This document shows, in pieces, positions 1 to 5,967 of a DNA stretch of 20,177 bases; positions within the stretch are counted from its first letter, which is position 1; each line of letters opens with the position of its first letter. This DNA comes from CAYGWP01 sp964353455 (GTDB lineage: Bacteria; Planctomycetota; Phycisphaerae; FEN-1346), in NCBI GenBank assembly GCA_964353455.1, contig CAYGWP010000103.1, positions 1-20,177 of the forward strand, written 5' to 3'. Below the pieces are notes generated by a model. It was not told the origin of the DNA and searched no databases. It saw nothing but the letters and a program-made list of their open reading frames with translations. The translations under genes were made by a program, and so were the position numbers.

Positions 1-450
1 CCCGGCAACATCTACGATCACCATGCCGTCGAGTACGTGTTCCCCGGCGGCGTCAGGTGCGCAAGTTACTGCTCGCACTGGCCGAAGGCCGCAGGCCGCG
101 GCGGCGAACGCGTCGTCGCCGAAAAGGGCACCTCCAACTGCAACGGCGACATCTCGGGCGAAAAGCCCTGGAAGTTCGAGGGCGATGACGGAGGAAACTC
201 CCAAGTCACCGAGCACGTCGATTGCCTCGCCAGCATCAAGGGCGATGGCAAGTACTGGAACGAGGGCAAGCAGGTCGCCGATTCCAGCATGGCCGCCGTC
301 CTCGGACGCATGTGCACCTATACCGGCCGCGAAATCAAGTGGGACTGGGCAACCAAGGTCTCCAAACTCAAACTCGGCCCCGAAAAACTCGAATTCGGCC
401 CCTACAAGGCCGACCCTGTGGCGATGCCCGGCCAGACCGAACTGATATAG
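1..450 (+). CDS. Gfo/Idh/MocA family oxidoreductase, C-terminal part (5' end outside window)
   Basis: This is the last 149 codons of a gene that begins before the window, read in frame 1 and ending with TAG at 448-450. It aligns nearly end to end with the C-terminal part of the next gene (631-1977). Shared landmarks are the xIYDHxAVEY strand, the GxKPWKFEG segment, the TYTGRE/AYTGRE helix and the ending FGPxxxDPVA. These place it in the C-terminal alpha/beta domain of Gfo/Idh/MocA proteins, which forms the substrate pocket and dimer sheet. The Rossmann NAD(P)-binding half and any signal peptide are outside the window. The family oxidises or reduces sugars and related compounds with a nicotinamide cofactor; the substrate cannot be read from sequence. 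It lacks the Lys/Gly-rich tail of its neighbour. The two genes are probably a tandem duplication. Confidence 0.88.
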   Translation, partial: PGNIYDHHAVEYVFPGGVRCASYCSHWPKAAGRGGERVVAEKGTSNCNGDISGEKPWKFEGDDGGNSQVTEHVDCLASIKGDGKYWNEGKQVADSSMAAVLGRMCTYTGREIKWDWATKVSKLKLGPEKLEFGPYKADPVAMPGQTELI

Positions 451-493
451 GCCGGTGGTACAGCAGGCTTTGCGTGCGCACCGCAAATTTGCG

Positions 494-582
494 GGGTGGC
501 ACGGCTACGTTGTTACGTGGCCGTGGTTGCCGCGGCTGCGTTAGCCACGGCCACGCAGAGGCACAGCGTGGCCGTGCCACCC
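494..582. repeat. 89-bp palindromic repeat, copy A
   Basis: The element begins with GGGTGGCACGGC and ends with GCCGTGCCACCC, so its ends are inverted repeats. A second nested stem pairs ACGTGGCCGTGG (515-526) with CCACGGCCACGC. A second copy lies at 9368-9456 in the opposite orientation. Both are 89 bp, and a hand alignment of copy A with the reverse complement of the other gives 72 of 89 identical positions, the differences clustering at the tip. It fills most of the gap between the two Gfo/Idh/MocA genes. No transposase is present, so it resembles a REP/BIME-like or MITE-like element. That class assignment is inference. Confidence 0.85.
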
Positions 583-617
583 GCGTCTGGCAATATAGTT
601 GGGGCACAATTTCCGCG

Positions 618-624
618 AAAGGAG
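618..624 (+). promoter_or_regulatory. Ribosome binding site fixing the start at 631
   Basis: AAAGGAG lies 6 nt before the ATG at 631. It identifies this ATG as the start rather than the GTG at 496, which would translate the palindromic repeat. Confidence 0.8.
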
Positions 625-630
625 CCGCAG

Positions 631-1977
631 ATGCCGATTACCCGCGATCATACCACCCGCATGGATTCCCTCCGAGGTTCAGCCGCCGTCGCGGCCACTG
701 CCGCGGTGGCAGGCGCCGCCGTGCAGAACGTCCACGCCGCAGGGTCCGATCAACTCAAAGTCGGCCTGGTGGGCTGCGGCGGGCGCGGCTCGGTGGATGC
801 CAAGGCCTGCACGAGCGCCGCTCCCGGCGTCGTCCTCTGGGCCATGGCCGACCTCTTCAAGGACCAGATTGACAGGATGCGCGCGGCCCTCAAGACGAGC
901 CTCGGCGCGAAGATGGACGTGACGGACGAGCGCTGCTTCAGCGGCTTCGACAACTGCGCGAAGTTGCTGGCCAGCGGCGTTGACCTCGTGCTCCTGTGCG
1001 AGCCGCCGGGTTTCCGACCCATGCACATCAAACTCGTGATCGACGCCGGCAAGCACTGTTTCGCACAGAAGCCCGTCTGCGTTGACCCCGTCGGCGCGCG
1101 GTCAGTCGTTGCCTCGGCGGAGGCCGCAACGCAGAAAAAACTGTCGCTCTTCGCCGGCACGCAGACCCGCCATCACCCGGCCTACATCGAGGCCATTAAG
1201 CGCATTCAGGACGGCCAGATCGGCAAAATCCGCGCCGCACAGTGCTACTTCAACACCGGCACCCTCTGGTACCACGAACCCAAGGCCGGCTGGACCGAGA
1301 TGGAGAACCAGTGCCGCAACTGGTACTACTACACGTGGCTCTCCGGCGACCACATAGTCGAGCAGCACATCCACAACATCGACCGCATGAACTGGGCGAT
1401 GGGCGCGACGCCCACGAAGTGCGTGGCCACCGGCGGGCGGCAGGTCCGCACCGACCCGAAGTGGGGCGACATCTACGACCACTTCGCCGTCGAGTACGAG
1501 TACCCCCCCGATGGCGTCCGCGTCGCGAGTTACTGCTCGCAGTTCGCAGGCCAGGCCGCGCACCGCGTGGCCGACTACGTCGTCGGCGCCGACGGCATCT
1601 GCGACCTGAGCGGCTCGATAACCGGCAAGAAGCCCTGGAAGTTCGAGGGCGAGGCCAAGGATGCCAACGTCCTGGAGCACGCCGACCTTATCGCCGGCAT
1701 CCGGTCCGGCAACCCGATAAACCACGGCAAGCGCATCGCCGAGAGTTCGCTGACGGCCGTCATGGGCCGCATGGCGGCCTACACGGGGCGGGAACTGAAT
1801 TTCTCGTGGGTCATGAACGCGTCGCAACTGAACCTCTTCCCCGAGAAACTCGCGTTCGGCCCGCATCCTGTGGACCCGGTGGCCAAGCCGGGCGAGACGG
1901 TCCTGGAGGGCCTGCCGGCGCCCGAGCCGAAAAAGGCCGGCGGCGGAGGCGGCAAGAAGGCCGCCGGGAAAAAATAA
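631..1977 (+). CDS. Gfo/Idh/MocA family oxidoreductase with degenerate Tat-like signal
   Basis: The 448-residue protein starts at an ATG with a good AAAGGAG site. Residues 8-37 look like an export signal, but the expected twin-arginine motif reads T-R-M-D-S-L-R, so the second Arg and the Phe are missing. The Rossmann domain follows with VGLVGCGGRG (44-53) for nicotinamide cofactor binding. The usual EKP motif is QKP (146-148), keeping the Lys and Pro. The C-terminal domain has the EQHIHNID segment (244-251), which carries the His/Asp residues typical of exported planctomycetal members, and GGRQVRT (268-274). The last 16 residues or so are Lys/Gly/Ala-rich with five consecutive Gly. The family performs nicotinamide-dependent sugar redox chemistry, and exported relatives often carry tightly bound cofactor. 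The substrate is unknown. It is the downstream paralogue of the gene ending at 450. Confidence 0.9.
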   Translation: MPITRDHTTRMDSLRGSAAVAATAAVAGAAVQNVHAAGSDQLKVGLVGCGGRGSVDAKACTSAAPGVVLWAMADLFKDQIDRMRAALKTSLGAKMDVTDERCFSGFDNCAKLLASGVDLVLLCEPPGFRPMHIKLVIDAGKHCFAQKPVCVDPVGARSVVASAEAATQKKLSLFAGTQTRHHPAYIEAIKRIQDGQIGKIRAAQCYFNTGTLWYHEPKAGWTEMENQCRNWYYYTWLSGDHIVEQHIHNIDRMNWAMGATPTKCVATGGRQVRTDPKWGDIYDHFAVEYEYPPDGVRVASYCSQFAGQAAHRVADYVVGADGICDLSGSITGKKPWKFEGEAKDANVLEHADLIAGIRSGNPINHGKRIAESSLTAVMGRMAAYTGRELNFSWVMNASQLNLFPEKLAFGPHPVDPVAKPGETVLEGLPAPEPKKAGGGGGKKAAGKK

Positions 1978-1985
1978 AGATATCT

Positions 1986-2065
1986 TAGATTTTTGATCAT
2001 CGATTTCAGGACCGGCGCGGGGCGGCGCCGGCCGCCGCCGCCTGCAATCAACAATCAGAAATCTA
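1986..2065. repeat. Long imperfect inverted repeat with GC-rich loop
   Basis: The left arm (1986-2006) and right arm (2045-2065) are 21 bp each and pair at 16 of 21 positions. They begin and end with TAGATTT/AAATCTA and are AT-rich, unlike the surrounding DNA. The loop is very GC-rich and can itself fold, with CAGG at 2007-2010 facing CCTG at 2041-2044 and a CCGGCG/CGCCGG core. It lies just after the Gfo/Idh/MocA stop codon, so it could act as a transcript-end hairpin. No clear T-tract follows on the + strand. Its size and base composition suggest a dispersed palindromic element. Confidence 0.7.
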
Positions 2066-2105
2066 GAACCGAAAATTCGCGCACGGGAACTTGTGGGGAA
2101 CGCTA

Positions 2106-2732
2106 TTGTTTCGTCAAAGGCTTCGCCTGTGGTTCCGCGTCGATGGGGATAAGCGGTTCCTCAGCCATCACGACATGATGCGCCTGTGGGAACGGGCGCT
2201 GCGGCGCGCCCGGCTGCCGCTTCGGATGAGCGAGGGCTTCAACCCCCGCCCGCGCATGTCACTGCCCGAACCGCGCAGCGTCGGCGTCTCCAGCGACGCC
2301 GAAATCCTGGAGTTTGAACTCGCCGACTGGGTGAACCCCGACGCCGTCCTCGCCGGACTCCGCCGCCAGGTCCCCGAAGGAGTCCGGATCGACTCCCTGG
2401 ACCTGATGCGCCCGAGCGACAAGGCCCGGCCTGAGTCGGTCGTATATGTCGCGTGCCTCTCGCAGGCGTGCGCCGACCTGGCGGACCGGGTGGCAGCGCT
2501 CCTGGCCAGGCCGGAGGCGCCCGTGGTGCGGCATCGGCCCACGGGCGATAAGGCGCTCGACGCCCGCCGCTTCATCGAGACGCTCGATGCGGGGCCGGGC
2601 GAGGTCCGCATGGTCCTTAAGACCGGCCCGCATGGGACAGTCCGTCCCGACGAGGTGCTGCGCCTGCTGGGGTTTGCGGCCGAGGCGATTGCGCGCAGCG
2701 ACATCCGCCGCACCGAAATCCGCCTCGCGTAG
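2106..2732 (+). CDS. DUF2344 / TIGR03936 family radical-SAM-associated protein
   Basis: The protein of about 208 residues matches the TIGR03936/DUF2344 family in its N-terminal half: an RLWFRVDGDKRFLSHHDMMR segment (residues 7-26), a Leu/Arg-rich helix, then SEGFNPRPRMS (42-52) and the EFEL strand. These proteins accompany, or are fused to, a B12-binding radical SAM protein (TIGR03960) and often precede RNase G genes. Their biochemical role is not established. The gene after it is indeed rng, but no radical SAM gene lies upstream; a hairpin repeat and an unrelated oxidoreductase do. I chose TTG at 2106 because GGGGA (2095-2099) sits 6 nt before it. A TTG at 2091 in the same frame is the alternative, with poorer site spacing. 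A 63-nt gap with a hairpin separates it from rng. Confidence 0.85.
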   Translation: MFRQRLRLWFRVDGDKRFLSHHDMMRLWERALRRARLPLRMSEGFNPRPRMSLPEPRSVGVSSDAEILEFELADWVNPDAVLAGLRRQVPEGVRIDSLDLMRPSDKARPESVVYVACLSQACADLADRVAALLARPEAPVVRHRPTGDKALDARRFIETLDAGPGEVRMVLKTGPHGTVRPDEVLRLLGFAAEAIARSDIRRTEIRLA

Positions 2733-2742
2733 TCTTGTCGAG

Positions 2743-2762
2743 CCGCGGGCGTAAGCCCGCGG
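2743..2762. repeat. Perfect hairpin in the gap before rng
   Basis: CCGCGGGC, a GTAA loop, then GCCCGCGG form a perfect 8-bp stem. It lies between the DUF2344 stop codon and the rng start. There is no T-tract, so a simple intrinsic terminator is unlikely. It may be a small dispersed palindrome, or an mRNA structure limiting read-through or protecting the upstream message. RNase E autoregulates its own mRNA in enterobacteria through 5' structure, but nothing here proves a similar role. Confidence 0.7.
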
Positions 2763-2795
2763 GTATTGCCTTACGAAGAAAGGATTTGCGAAGGC

Positions 2796-4391
2796 ATGGC
2801 CAAAGAAATGCTCATCAGCATCGTCGAGGGCGAAGAGTGCCGCATCGCCCTCCTTGAGAACGGCGGCCTCGAGGAACTCTACCTCGAGCGAGCCAGCGTC
2901 GAACGCCACGTCGGCAACATCTACAAGGGCCGCGTCAACAACGTCGAGCCGACCATCCAGGCTGCCTTCGTCGATATCGGCATGCCCAAGAACGGGTTCC
3001 TGCATGCCAGCGACGTCCTGCCGTCGGCCTACCCGCGCCGAAAAAAGGACGGCCACGAGGGCGACGCCAAGGGCCGCGACTTCCAGGGCCACCGCCGCAT
3101 CCAGGACATCTTCCGCCCCGGCGACGAGGTGGTCGTCCAGATCACCAAGGAAGGCATCGGCACGAAGGGGCCGAGCCTGACGACCGCCCTCTCGATCCCC
3201 GGCAGGTACCTCGTGCTGATGCCGGGCCTGGGGCGACTGGGCGTCTCGCGCAAGATCGAGGACGAGAACGTCCGCCGCCAACTCCGCGACCTCCTCGGCA
3301 GCCTCCACCCCCCCGAGGGAATGGGCTTCATCGTCCGCACCGCCGGCCTGGGGCGCGGCAAACGCGACCTCCAGCGAGACCTCCAGTACCTCCAGCGGCT
3401 CTGGAAGGTCGTCCAGGCCCGCGTCCAGAGCGCGAAGGCCCCGGCCGAAATCTTCCGCGAATCCGACCTCGTGATGCGGACGCTCCGCGACGTTTACACC
3501 CCCGAGATCACCGCCATCTGGATCGACTCCGAGCCGGTCCTGAAGCGCGTCCGCGAGTTTATGAAGATCGCCCTGCCCCGTTACGTGGGCGCCGCCAAAC
3601 TCTACACCGACAAGGTCCCCCTCTTCCACAAGTACCGCGTGGAGGAGGCGATCGAGCGCATCTACAGCCGCACCGTGCCGCTCGCGAAGGGCGGAACGCT
3701 CGTCATCGACCAGACCGAGGCGATGGTGACGATCGACGTGAACTCCGGCAAGTTCCGCCACGGCCGCGACGCCGAGGAATCGGCCCACCAACTCAACATC
3801 ATGGCCGCCAACGAGATCGCACGCCAGATCCGCCTGCGCGACCTGGGCGGCCTCATCCTCATAGACTTCGTCGATATGCTGAAAAGCGAAAACCGGCGGC
3901 ACGTCGAGCGGGTATTCCGCGACGCATTCAAGGGCGACAAGGCACGCAGCCAGATGCTCCACATATCCAAGTTCGGCATCATCGAGATGACACGCCAGCG
4001 CGTACAGCCAAGCCTCGAACGCTCGACCTACACCGACTGCCCCTACTGCAAGGGCACCGGCATCCTGAAACACGCGGAGTCGCTGGCCCTGGAAGTGCTG
4101 CGGCACCTGAAACTTCTGGCCGGCCGCGACGGCATCGCCGTGATCGACGTGGTCCTGCATCCACAGGCGGCCGAGCACCTGTCGAACGCCAAGCGCGCCA
4201 CCATCGCACGCATGGAGGCCGACCTCCATAAGCACATCATCATCCGGAGCGACCCGAAGATGGCCATCGACCAGGCCGCCTACCGGTGCACGGATGAGCG
4301 CGGCTCGGAGGTGCGCGTGGACTCCCCGCCGTCCGCCCCGGCCCCCGCGCCTAGGGCGGAGCCCCCGCCTCAAGATACGCCTGAAGAATGA
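2796..4391 (+). CDS. rng: Ribonuclease E/G family endoribonuclease
   Basis: The 531-residue cytoplasmic protein has the RNase E/G layout. An S1 RNA-binding domain (about residues 36-128, from GNIYKGRVNNVEPTIQAAFVDIG) carries a basic insert near 80-101. The 5'-sensor and RNase H-like regions follow, then the catalytic DNase I-like region. D314 (in TIDVNSG) and D357 (in LIDFVDM) match the Mg-binding pair D303/D346 of E. coli RNase E, with the same 43-residue spacing. The Zn-link is CPYC (415-418), also with the E. coli spacing. The length fits RNase G or the RNase E catalytic half; there is no long degradosome scaffold, only a Pro-rich tail (510-531). It cuts single-stranded RNA in decay and rRNA maturation. 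ATG 2796 gives the family's N-terminus; AGAAAGGA (2777-2784) lies 11 nt upstream. Its last 41 bp overlap ruvX on the other strand. Confidence 0.96.
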   Translation: MAKEMLISIVEGEECRIALLENGGLEELYLERASVERHVGNIYKGRVNNVEPTIQAAFVDIGMPKNGFLHASDVLPSAYPRRKKDGHEGDAKGRDFQGHRRIQDIFRPGDEVVVQITKEGIGTKGPSLTTALSIPGRYLVLMPGLGRLGVSRKIEDENVRRQLRDLLGSLHPPEGMGFIVRTAGLGRGKRDLQRDLQYLQRLWKVVQARVQSAKAPAEIFRESDLVMRTLRDVYTPEITAIWIDSEPVLKRVREFMKIALPRYVGAAKLYTDKVPLFHKYRVEEAIERIYSRTVPLAKGGTLVIDQTEAMVTIDVNSGKFRHGRDAEESAHQLNIMAANEIARQIRLRDLGGLILIDFVDMLKSENRRHVERVFRDAFKGDKARSQMLHISKFGIIEMTRQRVQPSLERSTYTDCPYCKGTGILKHAESLALEVLRHLKLLAGRDGIAVIDVVLHPQAAEHLSNAKRATIARMEADLHKHIIIRSDPKMAIDQAAYRCTDERGSEVRVDSPPSAPAPAPRAEPPPQDTPEE

Positions 4392-4767
4392 CGGCGGCGG
4401 CGGCCTGGTCGCGCCGAGACTTGCGCCGGCCGCGACTGACGCGCGCCTCACGCATCAGCCGGTCGGCATCAGCGGTCGAGAACCGCTCGTCCCAGACGGC
4501 CACGGGAACCGGCAGCGCCTCGCGGAGCGCCGCCACCGTGGCCTCGGTCCGCCGGGCCTGCTCGCCGCTCTTTCCATCCTCCAGCAGGGGCATCCCGACG
4601 ACCACCCGCTCGGCCCCATGCCCGGCCACAAGGCGCGCCACGGCCGCCACGAGGTCGCGCCGGCCGCGCGCCTCCAGTTGCACCAGGGGCTGCGCCAGAG
4701 TACCATCAGGGTCGCTGATCGCGACTCCGGTGCGGCGGTCGCCGAGGTCAAGGCACAGGATTCGCAT
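4351..4767 (-). CDS. ruvX: Putative pre-16S rRNA nuclease / Holliday junction resolvase, RuvX (YqgF) family
   Basis: The 138-residue protein has the RNase H-like YqgF fold and the family's usual size. The first strand, MRILCLDLGDRRTGVAISD, carries D7. The VVVGMPLLEDG loop follows at 55-65, WDERFST supplies E94, and the C-terminal helix starts with RRDQAAAA, giving D120. These are the three expected acidic metal ligands. In E. coli, YqgF takes part in maturing the 5' end of 16S rRNA; a resolvase role has also been proposed. It converges on rng with a 41-bp tail overlap and diverges from the sigma gene. I chose ATG 4767 because it gives the exact family N-terminus. There is no Shine-Dalgarno sequence, but a sigma70-like promoter places transcription start at about this ATG. 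Confidence 0.94.
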   Translation of the reverse strand: MRILCLDLGDRRTGVAISDPDGTLAQPLVQLEARGRRDLVAAVARLVAGHGAERVVVGMPLLEDGKSGEQARRTEATVAALREALPVPVAVWDERFSTADADRLMREARVSRGRRKSRRDQAAAAVILQAYLEAGAPP

Positions 4768-4773
4768 GGCCAG

Positions 4774-4803
4774 AGTGTAGCCCCGCGCCGCGCCGTATGT
4801 CAA
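4774..4803 (-). promoter_or_regulatory. Sigma70-like promoter for ruvX, probably leaderless
   Basis: On the minus strand, TTGACA (4803-4798, perfect -35) is followed by an 18-bp spacer and TACACT (4779-4774, four of six -10 positions). Counting 7 nt from the -10 box puts transcription start at about 4767, the A of the ruvX ATG. This agrees with the absence of a ribosome binding site and suggests a leaderless mRNA. Confidence 0.6.
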
Positions 4804-4850
4804 TGTTGCACCACACTCGGCAATAACCTCAGGCCGGAGACGTTCAGGCA

Positions 4851-5393
4851 ATGGCAGGGATGACCGAGCACGGCGATCATCATGAGGACCCGGAGCGGCT
4901 CCTGGTGGCGTTCGCCCCGCGCGTGTACGGCCTCCTGGTTAGACTGGTCGGCCGGCCCGATACTGCCGAAGACTTAATGCAGGAGACGATGCTTCGGGCC
5001 TTCCGGAGCCTCCAGACGTATCGCCCGGAGGGGAAGTTCCGGGCGTGGGTCTTTCGCATAGCGGTGAATCTGGCGCGGGACTGGATCCGCCGGCGGCCTC
5101 GTGAGCCGTCAGTCGGCCTCGAGGAAGGGACGGACCCGGGCGAACGGGCCACGGCGACAAGAGGCACGGCGCCGGAGGTCCGGATGGCGGACGGGGAGCG
5201 TGCGCGGCAGGTCGAGGCCGCGATAGCCCGCCTCCCGCAGGCCGACCGCGAGGTCCTCCTCATGCGGTTCTACGGCGACCTCGCCTTTAAGGACATCGCC
5301 CGCGCCACCGGCGAACCGCTCGGCACGGTCCTCGCAAGGACCCACCGGGCACTGAAGAAACTTGGGAACTTGATCCCCGAGGATGAAATATGA
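4851..5393 (+). CDS. ECF-type RNA polymerase sigma factor
   Basis: The 180-residue protein has the two-domain ECF layout. Sigma region 2 spans about 16-84, with the AEDLMQETMLRAF helix (39-51) and the FRAWVFRIAVNLARDWIRR core-binding and -10-recognition helices (63-81). A charged linker of about 30 residues follows. Region 4 spans about 117-172, with LPQADREVLLMRFYGDLAFKDIA and a helix-turn-helix at about 145-166 for -35 recognition. There is no region 1.1 or 3. It directs RNA polymerase to a stress- or envelope-responsive regulon. Its stop overlaps the start of the next gene as ATGA, and that gene encodes a zinc anti-sigma factor, so translational coupling and inhibition are expected. ATG 4851 is preferred, with GGAG 11 nt upstream; ATG 4860 in frame is possible. 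I could not identify an autoregulated promoter. Confidence 0.94.
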   Translation: MAGMTEHGDHHEDPERLLVAFAPRVYGLLVRLVGRPDTAEDLMQETMLRAFRSLQTYRPEGKFRAWVFRIAVNLARDWIRRRPREPSVGLEEGTDPGERATATRGTAPEVRMADGERARQVEAAIARLPQADREVLLMRFYGDLAFKDIARATGEPLGTVLARTHRALKKLGNLIPEDEI

Positions 5394-5956
5394 ACAACTG
5401 TCCGAAAAACACGGAATGGGTCCTGTACGCGGCCGGCGAGTTGCCGCCGCGCCCCCGCAGCGCGCTTCGGAAGCACCTGGAATCGTGCGAGACCTGCCGC
5501 CGCGAGGTCCGCGACATCTCGCGGGGCCTGCGGGCGATGGAGGAGATTGACCGCAATGCGCCCTCGCGCCCGGAGGCGATCGAGACGCTCCGCCGCCGCC
5601 TGCGCGTGGCCGCAGCCAACCGGCCCGCGCGGCCGACCGTCCTGGAAATCAGCCGGCGCTACGGCTGGCTGGCCGCCGCCGCAGCCATCATCCTCGCGTC
5701 ACTCCTGTGGACGGCGCTGCCGAGAGGACCGGGTCATCTGCCTCCGCTCGCGCCCTTGCCCGCCGCCGGCTTCGTCACGGACGCCCAGGTCCAGGAGGAA
5801 CTGGCCGAGATCACGGCCGGCGTCGAGATCCTGGAACACGCCGACAACGGGCAGACATACGTTGCGGCGCCCGCGCGGCCCGACAACCTCGACCAGGAAT
5901 TGCAGGACGAGTACGACCGGCTCATGGACGCCCTGTGGGCCGAGACCAACGCGTAA
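5390..5956 (+). CDS. Membrane-anchored zinc-finger anti-sigma factor
   Basis: The 188-residue protein starts inside the sigma gene's stop codon (ATGA). The N-terminal cytoplasmic domain has the zinc-binding anti-sigma (ZAS) signature: H29-x3-C33-x2-C36 within RKHLESCETC. An Arg-rich helical segment (60-90) follows, then one membrane span at about 91-110 (YGWLAAAAAIILASLLW). The outer part (111-188) is Pro/Ala-rich and then acidic. The expected role is to hold the upstream ECF sigma factor at the membrane until a signal, often proteolysis or a redox or metal cue, releases it. The stop TAA (5954-5956) also overlaps a possible ATG, and the next gene's Shine-Dalgarno follows at once. The pairing with the sigma gene is strong evidence for the function; the signal is unknown. 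Confidence 0.9.
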   Translation: MNNCPKNTEWVLYAAGELPPRPRSALRKHLESCETCRREVRDISRGLRAMEEIDRNAPSRPEAIETLRRRLRVAAANRPARPTVLEISRRYGWLAAAAAIILASLLWTALPRGPGHLPPLAPLPAAGFVTDAQVQEELAEITAGVEILEHADNGQTYVAAPARPDNLDQELQDEYDRLMDALWAETNA

Positions 5957-5957
5957 T

Positions 5958-5965
5958 GGAGGGGG
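5958..5965 (+). promoter_or_regulatory. Strong Shine-Dalgarno for the gene at 5968
   Basis: GGAGGGGG lies just before the ATG at 5968. It favours this ATG over the ATG at 5956, which overlaps the preceding TAA stop and has no site of its own. Confidence 0.7.
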
Positions 5966-5967
5966 CG

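Noticed and set aside
496..630. N-terminal extension of the Gfo/Idh/MocA protein from an upstream GTG
   Set aside because: It would translate the 89-bp palindromic repeat. The ATG at 631 has a good AAAGGAG site and starts just before the signal-like segment.
2259..4451. Long open frame on the minus strand opposite the DUF2344 and rng genes
   Set aside because: Long antisense frames are common in high-GC DNA. Its translation is a low-information Ala/Asp/Val/Leu-rich shadow of the real genes, with no recognisable domain.
4768..4850. ECF-type autoregulated promoter for the sigma gene
   Set aside because: I looked for a GGAAC-type -35 and a matching -10 on the plus strand and found none with correct spacing. 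A TTGCAC at 4806 has no -10 box at 16-18 bp.
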